Counted from the first letter of the stretch, positions 1 through 11,070 are shown. The stretch is DNA of 64,000 nucleotides from Tetracentron sinense (GCA_015143295.1 CM026559.1:20102826-20166825), one strand, 5' to 3'. The notes: generated by a model from the letters alone, not told the origin. Program-made: numbers and translations.

Positions 1-3000
1 GCCCTGAAAGAGACGTTAGACTAACACAGTTTCCAATATTTAGATTTAGGAGAGAGCTCAACCCTTGAAACACCTCCTCCGCCAAAGACACTAGAGCATG
101 ACAACTGCTAATCTTTAAGGATTTGAGAGAGGTGAGGTTTGGAAATCCTTGTGACCAAGAAACCAACTCCTTACAGTGAATAATTTCCAATGATGTTAGT
201 GCAGTAAGATTTTCAAGCTCCCTTGGCAGAGTCTTAAGCTTGGGGAGGAATCTCAAAATCAGAGATTGAAGAGCCGTAAGGGTTCCTAGTACCCCTTCTG
301 GGAAATATATCAGCTCACTAAATCCACCAGCATCAAGGGAAGAAAGAGAAGTTAAGTTTTTCAATGATCTTAGTATTACTTTATTACCAAACCACACTTC
401 CAAATGTTCCAGCGCAGGTATCAATGGGAAGCTTATTAGTTTGGGGCATCTTCCTATGAGCAACCCCCTAAGGCAATGGAATACTTCTCCCACTTCCTCG
501 TTCGACCACTCCACCAAATTTTCCATACCCTGGATGGAGAGCTTCTCTAGTGAGGGAAATCCCTTCACCACGCCTTCCCCGTAGAACTCATTCCCAATGT
601 GTGTTACACAATTCCATTCACTTACATAGAGATCCTTAAGGTGGGGTAATTTCCCAAGTGGCGGGAGGAGTTCACATTTTTTCCAGTTGATGAATTGTAT
701 TTTTACCAAATTCGAAAGCGACGGAGCTCCCATCCAACTAGGAGACGTCAAACCGCCGTATCCGCTTATCGTCAACTTTCTTATACTCTGGTGAGGTTGA
801 AGTCCTTCTAGTACCTCTTCGTTGTTCTCCCCATCAAATTCCCAATATAATCCCAATGAGGACAGGTTTTGCTTTCTTATCAACTTGGCTTCTTTAGCTT
901 CTACTGAATTTTTCACATGCTCAAGTCCTTTTATCTCTAGTTCTCCTCTAAGCTGGTTCAAATCTTGCAAGTTGAAGATATGGCACCCACTCTTCTGGCC
1001 TACAATGAAGTTGCTCAATGTCCGGAGGTTATTCAATTGTCCCATCCCAATTGGCATGTAAGTTAAATTGTCACACCCATGAATGTCTAGGTGTCTGAGG
1101 CTACTCATGTTCTTCATGTCTTTTGGCAACTTTTGAAGCTGACCACATCCCCCCAGTTTCAATGTTTGCAAATATCTTAGGCTAGTAAAAGATTCAGGTA
1201 ATACAGTAATCTCAGTGTGGGAGAGGTTGATGTGTCTCAGATGTTTCAATTTACCTATTGAAATGGGTAGATTATTAATAACAGAGTGACTAAGATCCAA
1301 CACTCGGAGGTATCTAAGGTTTGAGGAAGAGGAATGAAGAGCCTTGATTATTTCCAAAGAAGGATATTTTAAAAGGAGTGTACGTATGGGCTGCGATATA
1401 AGTAGAGACTCAAGAGGGGTTGACCATGTTTCTAAATTAGAAATCAATGACAAATGTCGAATCCTTGTGTGAATATCCTTTACCTTTCTGACCTCAATGA
1501 TAGAACATTTCTCCTCCATAAGTGAACATGCGAGATCATGGACAAGGTCATGCATCTTACATCTTTCTATATTGTCATCCTCATCCTTTTCTATTTCTTG
1601 GAAGAAAGACCTCCATAGCAAGTCATTGAAAATCTTATTTCCAACATCTTCTAGCTCCATTGTTCCTTCAGGTTGAATAAAACCATTAGCAATCCATAAA
1701 TAAATCAGTTCTTCCTTTTTCATTGAATAATCTTTCGGAAATACAGAACAATAAGAAAAACATTGCCTCGAATGTGGGGATAGATGGTTGTAGCTCAATC
1801 TTAGGGCTGGCAAAATGGTATTTTCTTCATCTTCTGGTAGACCCCAAATTTCACTCTCTCTCACTTGCAACCATTCGATCTCGTCACTTTTGGTGCTCAT
1901 TAAGCTTCCTAATGCCTTTGCAGCTAGAGGTATGCCCCCACACTTTTTCACAATCTCCTTCCCAATCTCTACTAATTTTGGATTCTTCAGGCTGCCCATG
2001 CTAAAAGCGCGTTGCTTGAACAAAGACCAACAATCTTCTTCAGACAAAGGTGACAAGTGATATGCAGAAAGTGTACCCATTATTAATGCTATTCTTTCCA
2101 TACGAGTAGTTACAACAATTGAACTTCCTTTAGCTCCACATGCCAATGAATATTTCAATGTATCCCACTTGTTATGATCTTCATTCCATACATCATCTAA
2201 CACAAGGAGGAATCTCTTACCACTCAGTATGTCTCCCAAAATCTGTTGTAGTGGACCCAAGTCTACTAGATCGCATGTCTTCCGGCTCACATATTCTATA
2301 GTAGATTTTAAAATTCTTTTTACATCAAAAGGTTCAGATACACAAACCCAAATCCTGACATCAAAATGACTCACCATCCTCTCATCATTATAAGCCAATT
2401 GGGCGAGTGTTGTCTTTCCAAGACCACCCATCCCAAGTATGGGATAGGTGGAAAGGACTTCGGGATTGCTCACATTTTTTAGCAATTGCTGTACTATATT
2501 TTCTTTGTCCCCGTCTCTCCCATAAACTTCAAGTTCAGTTATAAGGGAGCTACTTTCTCGTTCTGTGATTCCAATTCCCCTATCTACAAATCCCTGTCTC
2601 AAATGAAACTTTAGCCTTTCTGTGGCAATTTCATCTAGTCTCTCTCTAATCTCATTTATTCTTTGCCCCATTTTATAACGATATAGAATTCGTTCAAAAT
2701 TGAAACAAGATAAGAAAGAGTTGCTTACTAGCTTGGTGCAACTCTCATTTGTGCTCGTCGCTTCTGGTTGTAGAGCTTCGATAGCATGCTCATCCAAGAT
2801 GTCGTCTGCATCATAAGCCGCATCCTTAAGTTTCTTGAGCCAATGTCTAATCGGCTTATCCTTCAGTTGCTTCACCTCTGCATCTTCGAGGACATCACGA
2901 ATTGTTAATAAAGTATGAGAAAGCTTTTTCATTTCCTTGTCTAAACCCCATATCAAACCAAACTCCTTAAGGATGAGGGAATTGAGATTGTCTAAGATGA

Positions 3001-3022
3001 CTCCAAGCAGTGGATCAGCCAT
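1..3022 (-). CDS. CC-NB-LRR (CNL) disease-resistance receptor, RGA-like, 3' part outside window
   Basis: Intracellular immune receptor that senses pathogen effectors and triggers defence, acting as an ATP/ADP switch. One uninterrupted frame of 1007 codons starts with MADPLLGVILDN at 3022 and runs off the left edge, so the C-terminus is missing. Visible in order: an Rx-type coiled coil with the DADDILDE form of the EDVID motif (residues 71-78), P-loop GMGGLGKTT (197-205), kinase-2 FLLVLDDVW (271-279), RNBS-B GSSIVVTTR (299-307), GLPL motif as GGIPLA (362-367), RNBS-D CFSYCSVFPKD (from 421) and MHD (490-492). Many leucine-rich repeats follow from about residue 530. All switch motifs are intact and no intron is needed over 3 kb, as usual for RGA-type genes. 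Family placement is firm; pathogen specificity cannot be read. The upstream DNA is duplicated and holds a MITE about 210 bp before the start codon. Confidence 0.95.
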   Translation of the reverse strand, partial: MADPLLGVILDNLNSLILKEFGLIWGLDKEMKKLSHTLLTIRDVLEDAEVKQLKDKPIRHWLKKLKDAAYDADDILDEHAIEALQPEATSTNESCTKLVSNSFLSCFNFERILYRYKMGQRINEIRERLDEIATERLKFHLRQGFVDRGIGITERESSSLITELEVYGRDGDKENIVQQLLKNVSNPEVLSTYPILGMGGLGKTTLAQLAYNDERMVSHFDVRIWVCVSEPFDVKRILKSTIEYVSRKTCDLVDLGPLQQILGDILSGKRFLLVLDDVWNEDHNKWDTLKYSLACGAKGSSIVVTTRMERIALIMGTLSAYHLSPLSEEDCWSLFKQRAFSMGSLKNPKLVEIGKEIVKKCGGIPLAAKALGSLMSTKSDEIEWLQVRESEIWGLPEDEENTILPALRLSYNHLSPHSRQCFSYCSVFPKDYSMKKEELIYLWIANGFIQPEGTMELEDVGNKIFNDLLWRSFFQEIEKDEDDNIERCKMHDLVHDLACSLMEEKCSIIEVRKVKDIHTRIRHLSLISNLETWSTPLESLLISQPIRTLLLKYPSLEIIKALHSSSSNLRYLRVLDLSHSVINNLPISIGKLKHLRHINLSHTEITVLPESFTSLRYLQTLKLGGCGQLQKLPKDMKNMSSLRHLDIHGCDNLTYMPIGMGQLNNLRTLSNFIVGQKSGCHIFNLQDLNQLRGELEIKGLEHVKNSVEAKEAKLIRKQNLSSLGLYWEFDGENNEEVLEGLQPHQSIRKLTISGYGGLTSPSWMGAPSLSNLVKIQFINWKKCELLPPLGKLPHLKDLYVSEWNCVTHIGNEFYGEGVVKGFPSLEKLSIQGMENLVEWSNEEVGEVFHCLRGLLIGRCPKLISFPLIPALEHLEVWFGNKVILRSLKNLTSLSSLDAGGFSELIYFPEGVLGTLTALQSLILRFLPKLKTLPRELENLTALTSLEIIHCKELVSWSQGFPNLTSLKSLKISSCHALVSLAEEVFQGLSSLLNLNIGNCVSLTSLSG

Positions 3023-3232
3023 ATTTCTTGATATCTGAATTTTGAGTGGTGAAATTGCTAGTGGATCTCTCTTGCAAGTATAGCAGAAGGCTCAATTGGG
3101 TGCATTAATCTTGGATAATTGAATGCTTTATTTGTAGACACCTTATGTGGTTCAAGTTGCTTGGTAGTATAAATGTTGCTTTTTCTTTTATCCCCATTTA
3201 GGCATAGTGAAACTAGGCAACAATTTCCTGTG

Positions 3233-3440
3233 GACTTAGGATCGTCTCTCGCTATAGCAAGAGACGATCTCTATGGTTGTAATACCAGTATGCCATATTT
3301 CTCATAACTGTCAAATTTGAAAGTAATTAACATAAGAAAACAAGATAAACGGTTAACTTGGATAATTATGGGACACATGGCATACTAGCATTGTAGCCAT
3401 AAAGATCGTCTCTTGCTATAGCCAGAGACGATCCTAAGTC
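3233..3440. mobile_element. Mutator-like foldback MITE in the NLR promoter (copy 1)
   Basis: The ends are inverted repeats of about 60 bp (GACTTAGGATCGTCTCT at the left, its complement at the right). The flanking 9-bp direct repeats TTTCCTGTG and TTTCCTATG differ at one base, the size expected for a Mutator-type insertion. The outer 30 bp of each arm can also fold on itself (GATCGTCTC, CTATAGC, GAGACGATC). There is no coding capacity. Confidence 0.75.
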
Positions 3441-4051
3441 TTTCCTATGTAGGTGAGGGCTATAAAGAACAAAATTGTGCTATTTTTTCTTGGAAAATGA
3501 TTAAAAACTCTTGAAACTGAACCTTTGGATTAAACATCTAATGGTGCCATGTCGGAACATGCTTAAAATGACGGCCGACTTAATGCTTTACAACATTAGA
3601 ATTTCAATCCAACCGTCCTACTCTCTATAGTAACCGTCATACGTGAGTTTTAAATCACTTGCCTTTTTTCTTTGTTTTGCTTGGTGGGACTCACAACTCT
3701 AAATTATTGCTCTATTTTTCTTTGTTCCCACTTGAGTGGACGATGAGAAGTTGACAGTTCAAATTGTTTGGTGGGACCCATAGCTCTAAATTATTGTGCT
3801 GTTTTTCTTTGTTTCCCACTTGATCAAGTGGGAGATTCGATCCAATCAATTGCGATTGAACTAAATTATTGAGCTACTTTTCTTTGTTTCCCACTTGACT
3901 GGGAGATTAGATTCAGTCAATTGCAATTGAAGACTTCCTGATCTCACTCACACCAACGGGTCAACAAGTGTCTCTTTTAACCTTTATTATTTGTGGTTAA
4001 GATTTACTATAACCTTGGTTTTAGGAAAATAATACTAGCCCTATCTCTCTA

Positions 4052-4313
4052 GAGTTCAATCACACCCACAGGTCAAGATGTGTCTTTTTTGCCATTTTTT
4101 AATTGTGGAGATTCACCAACTTAGGATTCAAAATATAACTTTTGGTTTTATAAAAAAATATTAAACTCGGGAAAGAATTTTTAACCCTTTAGGGTTAATA
4201 TTTTTTTTAAAAAAGTAAGGTTATATGGTTGAATCCCGAGGGTTAGTGAATCTTAACCATAGTTAATTGGGATTAAAAGGGACATGTGTCGACTTGTGGG
4301 TGCGATTGAACTC
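4052..4313. repeat. Foldback repeat with GAGTTCAATCRCACCC ends
   Basis: Imperfect palindrome of 262 bp: GAGTTCAATCACACCCAC at the left is matched by its complement GTGGGTGCGATTGAACTC at the right. The arms run over about 100 bp with an AT-rich centre. It looks like a non-coding foldback element; target-site duplications are not clear. Confidence 0.65.
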
Positions 4314-4372
4314 AGGGAGAGTTCAATCGCCATTGACTGTGATCTGATCTCCTTGATTGGACGTTGTGAAGC

Positions 4373-4444
4373 TTAGATTAATCCTCTATTCAAAGGAGAT
4401 TGGATCACAGCCAATTGCGATTGAACTTTGAGTGGATCAGCCAT
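4373..4444 (-). CDS. Decoy 23-codon ORF made by the duplicated NLR start codon
   Basis: The duplication copied the NLR start codon and its next four codons (MADPL). At the junction the frame leaves the NLR and reads KVQSQLAVIQSPLNRGLI before a TAA. A transcript started in the distal promoter copy would meet this short upstream ORF before the true start 1.4 kb further on. It is a by-product of the duplication and need not be translated. Confidence 0.6.
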   Translation of the reverse strand: MADPLKVQSQLAVIQSPLNRGLI

Positions 4445-4654
4445 ATTTCTTGATATCTGAATTTTGAGTGGTGAAATTGCTAGTGGATCTCTCTTGCAAG
4501 TATAGCAGAAGGCTCAATGGGGTGCATTAATCTTGGATAATTGAATGCTTTATTTGTAGACACCTTATGTGGTTCAAGTTGCTTGGTAGTTTAAATGTTG
4601 CTTTTTCTTTGATCTCCATTTAGGCATAGTGAAACTTGGCAACAATTTCCTGAG

Positions 4655-4862
4655 GACTTAGGATCGTCTCTCACTATAGTAAGAGACGATCTCTATGGTT
4701 GTAATGCCAATATGCCATATTTCTTATAACTGTCAAATTTGAAAGTAATTAACGTAAGAAAACAAGAGAAACGGTTAACTTGGATAATTATGGGACACAT
4801 GGCATACTAGCATTGTAGCCATAAAGATCGTCTCTTGCTATAGCCAGAGACGATCCTAAGTC
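4655..4862. mobile_element. Same Mutator-like MITE, duplicated copy 2
   Basis: Duplicate of the MITE at 3233-3440, carried along in the tandem duplication. It has the same termini and the flanks TTTCCTGAG and TTTCCTATG. Confidence 0.75.
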
Positions 4863-5458
4863 TTTCCTATGTAGGTGAGGGCTATATAGAACAAAAATTG
4901 TGCTATTTTTTCTTGTGGATTAAACATCTAATGGTGCCATGTTGGAACAGGCTTAAAATGACGGCCGACTTAATGCTTTACAACATTGGAATTTCAATCC
5001 AACCGTCCTACTCTCTATAGTAACCGTCTTACTCTCTATAGTAGGTAAAATCGTGACTTTTAAATCACTTGTCTTTTTTCTTTGTTTTGCTTGGTGGGAC
5101 TCACAACTCTAAATTATCTATTTTTCTTTGTTTCCCACTTGAGTGGACGATGAGAAGTTGACAGTTCAAATTGTTTGGTGGGACCCATAGCTCTAAATTA
5201 TTGTGCTGTTTTTCTTTGTTTCCCACTTGATCAAGTGGGAGATTCGATCCAGTCAATTGCGATTGAACTAAATTATTGAGCTATTTTTCTTTGTTTCCCA
5301 CTTGATTGGGAGATTAGATTCAGTCAATTGCATTTGAAGACTTCCTGATTTCACTCACACCAACGGGTCAACAAGTGTCTCTTTTAACCTTTATTATTTG
5401 TGGTTAAGATTTACTATAACCTTGGTTTTAGGAAAATAATACTAGCCCTAACTCTCCA

Positions 5459-5719
5459 GAGTTCAATCACACCCACAGGTCAAGATGTGTCTCTTTTGAC
5501 ATTTTTTAATTGTGGAGATTCACCAACTTAGGATTCAAAATATAACTTTTGGTTTTATAAAAAAATATAAAACTCGGGAAAGAATTTTTAACCCTTTAGG
5601 GTTAATATTTTTTTTTAAAAGTAAGGTAATATGGTTGAATCCCGAGGGTTAGTGAATCTTAACCATAGTTAATTGGGATTAAAAGGGACATGTGTTGACT
5701 TGTGGGTGTGATTGAACTC
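5459..5719. repeat. Foldback repeat, duplicated copy
   Basis: Copy of the 4052-4313 foldback in the distal duplication unit, with the same terminal inverted repeats. Confidence 0.65.
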
Positions 5720-5841
5720 GGGGAGAGTTCAATCGCCATTGACTGTGTGATCTGATCTCCTTGATTGGACGTTGAGAAGCTTAGATTAATGCTCTATTCA
5801 AGGGAGATTGGATCACAGCCAATTGCGATTGAACTTGGGCC

Positions 5842-6126
5842 GAGTTCAATCACACCCACAGGTCAACACGTGCCCCTTTAATCCCTATAAATTATGGTTA
5901 AGATTCACTAACCCTTGGGGTTCAACAGTAGAACCTTGGTTTTTCAAAAAATATATTAAAAAACTATTAGCCCTAAGGGTTAAAATCTTAACCAGAGTTA
6001 AATATTTTTTATTTTATTTTCTAAAAACCAAGGTTATATTGCTGAATCTTAAGGGTTAATGAATCGCAACCACAATTAATAAAGGTTAAAGGAGACATGT
6101 GTTGACCTATGGGTACGATTGAACTT
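5842..6126. repeat. Third foldback repeat of the same family
   Basis: An independent, more diverged member just beyond the tandem duplication. It starts GAGTTCAATCACACCCAC and ends with the complement-like GGGTACGATTGAAC. Arms of about 100 bp surround an AT-rich centre. Confidence 0.6.
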
Positions 6127-6224
6127 GAGGAGACATTGGTACTCACAATTGATTGTGATCTGATCTCTATTCAAGGGATCTATCTCTCTTCCCGCCCGTG
6201 AAAAACATCACAGTCAATTGAGAT

Positions 6225-6435
6225 TGAACTCTCCCCAATTTTGATTGCATAAGCAGGTTAACACGTGTCGCTTTTAACCCGTAGTTAAGATTCACTAATC
6301 CTTGAAGTTCAACAATATAACCTTGGTTTTTAAGAAAAAAATATTTAACTATAGTTATAAAAAATTAACCCATAGGGTTAATATTTTTTTCCTCAAAACC
6401 AAAGTTATATTGTTGAAACCCAAGGGTTAAAAAAA
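6225..6435. repeat. Partial foldback repeat
   Basis: One arm plus the centre of the same foldback family: a GGTTAACACGTGTC-type arm, AT-rich middle and the beginning of the opposite arm. The far end is missing or decayed. Confidence 0.4.
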
Positions 6436-6439
6436 TAGG

Positions 6440-6596
6440 ATTATTTGCATAGAATCATTTTTCTATTAGAAATCGATTCTATACAGTGTGAACCAAACAG
6501 TATTGTGATATTTTAACAATTGATTTCTGCACAATCAATTCTTATCACAATTGATTTTGCATATAGAATCCAATCCAAAAGGGCCCTAAGCATATT
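6440..6596. mobile_element. Decayed MITE-like AT-rich segment
   Basis: GCATAGAATC near the left is mirrored by GATTCTATATGC-type sequence toward the right. The right end (GATTGGATTC on the reverse strand) resembles the end of the foldback MITE at 22716-22953, so it may be a decayed relative. Confidence 0.35.
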
Positions 6597-6770
6597 TCCA
6601 CAATTCAAAAAGTCCCCATACTCTCCCCTCTTTTGATAGTAAAACATATTTTTGTGTGTCAACCAACTTATGGGACCACACAATCATTTATTTTATTATC
6701 TACAAAGAGAGAGTATGGAAATGCTGGATATGCTTAGCATTCCTCATTTACAAGATATGTAGTGGACATT

Positions 6771-6960
6771 ATGGGTGTAAATGGGTCGGGCTGGCTTGTG
6801 GCCCGGCCTGGTTTGAGCCCGCCCAAACTATTTTATCATGACCTGTTTATTATTTGGATCAGGTTGGCCCATTTATTTATAGGACCAGGCTTGGACCTTT
6901 TGTCTAAAACATGCCAGGCTTATAGGTATACTTCTAATCGGGTCAGTCCGACCCGTTTAT
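6771..6960. repeat. GC-biased GGGTCGGGCTGG-type repeat
   Basis: Low-complexity sequence dominated by GGGTCGGG, GGCCCGGCC and GCCCGCCC words. It resembles the filler of the hAT-like MITE at 39485-39995. The open frames crossing it follow from composition. Confidence 0.4.
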
Positions 6961-6964
6961 ATAT

Positions 6965-7087
6965 AGGGGTGGCAATCAATCCAAGTTTGGGCTTCAAAGC
7001 CTTTGTAAATGTACAAGGTTTCAAGTTGGGCCTATTAAAAAATCACCAAATTAAATTCAAGCCCAAACCTGACCCATTGCCACCCCT
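6965..7087. mobile_element. Small hAT-like MITE
   Basis: A 123-bp segment bounded by AGGGGTGGCAAT and its inverted complement ATTGCCACCCCT, the terminus typical of small plant hAT-type MITEs. Both flanks are TATAT-rich, so the exact target-site duplication is ambiguous. A similar half-end (AGGGGTGTCAATGG) lies at 7788. Confidence 0.55.
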
Positions 7088-7992
7088 AGTTATATATATT
7101 CTCTTTAAATATAAAATATTATGAAATTACTTCTATGCCCCCTCAAAGTAACTTAATGTGAAGGGTGTTTAAGTAACTGTATTATAACCCCCCCCCCCAA
7201 CCCCACAATCCAAGCCCCCCAACCCCACAATCCAAGCCCCACTTTCCCCCCAATAATGCACTAACCAACTAACCCCATTCCCCATCTTCTACTCTCTCTC
7301 TCACTCCTCATATTTATAATCTAAAGAGATCCTCAATTGAGGACATTAATTTGAGTATGAGACTCAGACAAAAAGATCCTCTATCCCGTATATGCCTTAA
7401 TCATTGTTAAGGTACATAAGTAAAGAATAAAACTCTAGGAAAAGTCAAATAGGAGAAAAAAAAAAGAGAGTCTAAAACAAACATTTCCCATTTATTATTT
7501 GCATATGGTTGTTTTATATTTTTTGCAGAAGTAAACTTCACAGCAAGTTATAATAACAGGGAAATTCCGGAGCTTTAATGCAAGTCTTTTGGCCAAAAAA
7601 TAAACAATGACAAATTCTGATCTAATTAAATCGAATGTTGTACCAAACAATATGAGAAAAGTCTTACAAAGGGCAGTGGATATGTGGCTTATATCATACT
7701 TGAGGGCTCCAACTATTGAAAGAAAATAAAGAAAGAACTATGGCAACCACGGAAAAATTACACATTGATTATAGGAATGAAAAGTAGGGGTGTCAATGGA
7801 CGGGGCTTGGGCTTAAATTTTGGTGATTTTTTAATAGGGCCGCCCGAGTCCAATGCATTTAATGAAAATTAGACTCATGGTTCTTTTAATTCTTGCTAAA
7901 TTTTCAAGAGTTCTTTGATTCCCAAGGATATGACAGTTAAGGATTATTTGAATTCCAAGCAGTACTTCTAAATGAAAGTATGCCTTTTTTTA
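7088..7992. other. No recognisable gene
   Basis: AT-rich DNA with a poly-C run near 7188-7199, a short CCCCACAATCCAAG duplication just after it and a CT-rich patch near 7290. I see no coding signature and no bounded element. Confidence 0.6.
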
Positions 7993-10193
7993 TGTTAGAA
8001 AAACAGTTCTTGAGGTGCATACATCGAATCCCAAGATCTGACTAAGATTCTAATTGATTTTATTCAACGAGAGTAAAAATCACAGTTACCTTTGCGATTT
8101 AGAAATAGATAAGTCAAATTCACGAGAGAATGATAGATAGAAAAATCCAAGATAGAATAAAAGACCAATAAAACTTCACAAGCGTCAAGTCTCCTTCGCA
8201 ATCCACACAAACCTTCTTTTTCTTTAAAACTTTCTCTAATGGAAGCTAATAGTCCTTCCATATTTCCAGCTCTAGGATCTTGAAATAAATATCCAATCTT
8301 TATTGATCAAGAACCTTTCTTGATTAACAAGATCCTTAATCTTCTTCTTCTTGATTATTCAAAACTTAGAACTCAAGAGAATAAGAAAATGGTAGAAGAG
8401 GACTGACCGTACACCTCAAAGGGAGAGGAGTGGGCGTGAGATAATAAGGGATGAGAGGAATTTCCAAATCTGGAAAATAATAAATCATCCACATGCTTGG
8501 ACATCCACCTCTATTTAAAGGTTTTTCTTGGGTTGCTTGCAACCCAAGTCTCCTAATCCTTATCCAATAAGGATTCCTCAATTCTTTTTATTCTTGATTT
8601 CTCCTAATCCAATTAGGATTAATCATTAATAGATACTAACCTTATCCATTAGTGTCCAACTAATCTTATCTTTATCCTAATCCAATTAGGATTTCTTGAT
8701 TAGCAAGAAACTAATAGAATCTTTATCCAACAAGGAATCTTTAATTAATAACTAACTCTAATTAACTAACTAACTTTATCCAATAAGGATATTAGTTATT
8801 AGAAACTAATTAAATAATAACATTTATTATTTCCTCCTTGAAGTGGGCGTCCCACCCTAGGTGGGCCCCACTCTACACGCCCAAAGGGTTTCCAAAACCC
8901 TCTTGGTCACTTGAATTATTCTTTTATGATAATTCTCAATAGGTCCTACCCATTTGGTTTTTCACATCTAATGTGATTCCACATTTTAGAGCTTCACTAT
9001 ATCATACAGTAATTACTTAGAGAAATTAATTAATTTAATTAATAATTAAATTAAACATTTTAAGAAGGTCCTCGTGTGTGGGATCTAAAGAGATCTCCTA
9101 TTTCCGGTTGTGGGACTAAGTACTCAACCTTTTGGTTAAAGCATTGTTACTAGGAAACACCTTTCCTACACTCCATTAGGATTATAGAATTTTATCTATA
9201 TCTCTAGACTTCCACCAATCACAATTAATGTCCATTAACACAATGTGAATAACCTCCAGAAAATAGAGAATTACTTGCAGGTATTTCTATCTCAAGATTT
9301 ATTTACAAACAAATCCTTCCACATTCCAATATCACTTGTAAGCTTCCGGGATTGGAACAATTCCACTGTCTAGTTCCTAGCTTATGAATAGAACCCTTTC
9401 TCATTTCATTGAACTGAACCTCCAAAACACTTTTGAAGAAACATTAGAAAAGAACTGACACACACACACACACACATATATATATATTTCCATATTAAAA
9501 ATATCAACTTCGATAAAGACTATTTTACCGAAAAGCACCAGTACTGGATTTAACAGTTCAGTTCAAAAAGTATCACATTGATATCATTATCTCCAATTAA
9601 GGAGTTGTGGATTCCTTATTGAGTGTTTACACACTTCTCCAAACATTGTGTACATGACCCAACATACCTGGAGTTAGTCATGTGTATTGGACATTGTCGA
9701 TTGGCACATCAAAGCCATATAGACAGATGTCTGAGAAGATGTTAACCTCTCAGGTCTAAGGACAATTTGTCAAATGGATAACCCTAATACAATCTAACAG
9801 TGTATTTCATAGGGTATCCACTAGTGACCCCGTTCAGTATTATGTACTTGCTACAAATACTCACATGTTAGTTAAGAGTCACCACTCTCTATAAATGAGA
9901 TTCATCATACTATCTCATAGAACTACACATGTGCAAGCCATGATGAAGTACGGTGCCCAACCAGTACTCTAGAGGCTTCGAACAATATTAGGTTTACAAG
10001 GAACTGGAAAATCATATCTCCTTACAACCTTTGCATGATTTTCCTACAATGTTACCTATGGAACTTTATGTCATCATCAAATGAGACAGTAATTAATATA
10101 AATATCATTTATAGTTGGTTGCATGGATATGATGCTTGTTTAATCAACATAGAAAAGTTTCTTATTGGCTTTTGAGAGCATATATGTCCAACA
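7993..10193 (-). repeat. Probable solo LTR of a retrotransposon (2.2 kb)
   Basis: Read on the minus strand it begins TGTTGGACATATATG and ends TTTTTCTAACA, the TG...CA ends of an LTR. A TTTAAATAG box lies near 8510, followed by a leader-like stretch, as in a U3-R-U5 arrangement. The unit is long for an LTR and carries no pol domains. I see no 5-bp target-site duplication, so the boundaries and the solo-LTR reading are moderate. A CA/TA microsatellite sits inside it. Confidence 0.45.
9458..9487. repeat. (CA)n(TA)n microsatellite
   Basis: About nine CA units run directly into about six TA units. Confidence 0.9.
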
Positions 10194-10368
10194 CTAAATT
10201 CATTGAAAAATGAACATTGTATGTAAGCATTACCCATGTCGGTGAGCTTAGCTAGTTCCTTTAGAGGGTTGTGCAGCAGCTACAAAATGGGAGTTCGATG
10301 GAATCTGGTCGTGGAACCGTTCGAGAGAAAATTAGCATCATGGAAAGAGGGTACTTCTCTAAAGGTGG
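10194..10368 (+). pseudogene. LINE reverse-transcriptase fragment, left part
   Basis: Translation gives a degenerate match to the conserved L1 stretch that ends in WKRGYFSKGGRL: here MERGYFSKGG is readable just before the junction at 10368. The frame stops at the LTR of the Tat element and resumes after 21257, so this is the left piece of a LINE cut by that insertion. It is strongly truncated at its own 5' side, next to the solo LTR. Confidence 0.6.
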
Positions 10369-11070
10369 TGTAACTGGGTAAATTTTCTAACTTGATCACA
10401 GGTCAATCTAAACTACAGAGGGCTATTCTGACCTATGGCAAAAGGGGAAAATGGCAAAGGAAATAAGATCGAGGACACACCAAGAATTATGATAGTACCA
10501 AGGATTGGCCGCCCTTGGCCTTATCGTAAATGACTCATAGTGTGTTGTTGTCGTGATGTCCCTTTTTGGTTGATAACCTTTCCTATTTATAGGATTTTGA
10601 CTTGGGACAGAATGATTGTCATTCTTTGTAACAGACACATTAAATATTTGTAATGCTTTTAGGTATTTAATATAATAACGCCTTTGCATTTATTATAAAA
10701 AAACGTTTTTGCATTTATTTGTGCTAAAACAATCACACTTATTCCTCGGGTGCCTTAAAGCGACTTGTTACTCGTCAAAAGTTCTAAGTAGATTGGTGAA
10801 GGTGGCTCCGCTTTACACATGATGACACACTCTTCGACCAATGAACCTCTCACCCTCCAATCCTTAAGTCTCTTTTTTACCCTTTTATTATACTCAAACG
10901 TTATGGTAAAAGCACATAAGTTCATAGTTAAAGGCGTTAAAACTAAAATATGGACAGCGCAATTACCACTACAGGTTAAAGGTGCCTTGGAATGTATTGA
11001 GGGCGCAAAAGAATATTTTCTCATGGATCTATTGGTCCACGTGTCTTTCTTGAAAAATCACCCATCAACA
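10369..11070 (-). repeat. 3' LTR of the Tat-lineage element
   Basis: A 702-bp direct repeat of 20581-21257. It carries a short extra AT-rich insertion, the main length difference between the LTRs. On the minus strand it starts TGTTGATGGG and ends GTTACA. The polypurine stretch CAGGGGGCTAA abuts its inner edge at about 11071-11082. Confidence 0.9.

Larger units (their letters stand above)
3009..4430. repeat. Tandem duplication, copy 1 (gene-proximal NLR upstream DNA)
   Basis: This 1422-bp unit begins inside the fifth codon of the NLR and extends through its upstream region. The next 1.4 kb repeats it in direct orientation at roughly 96-97% identity by eye, with a few small indels. It contains the Mutator-like MITE at 3233-3440 and a foldback element at 4052-4313. 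As the nearest upstream DNA it should hold the working promoter and 5' UTR. No clear TATA box was picked out. Confidence 0.85.
4431..5836. repeat. Tandem duplication, copy 2 (distal)
   Basis: Second copy of the NLR upstream unit, offset by 1422 bp. It starts with the same bases that encode the first five NLR codons and ends at the sequence GATTGAACTT, which also ends copy 1. Copy 2 lacks about 30 bp found near 3495 and gains about 25 bp near 5030. The MITE and foldback are present in both copies, so they were there before the duplication. Confidence 0.85.

Noticed and set aside
6656-7124. Two overlapping plus-strand frames of 61 and 120 codons
   Set aside because: They cross GGCCCG-rich low-complexity DNA and a hAT-like MITE; codon content follows the repeats and no domain is visible.
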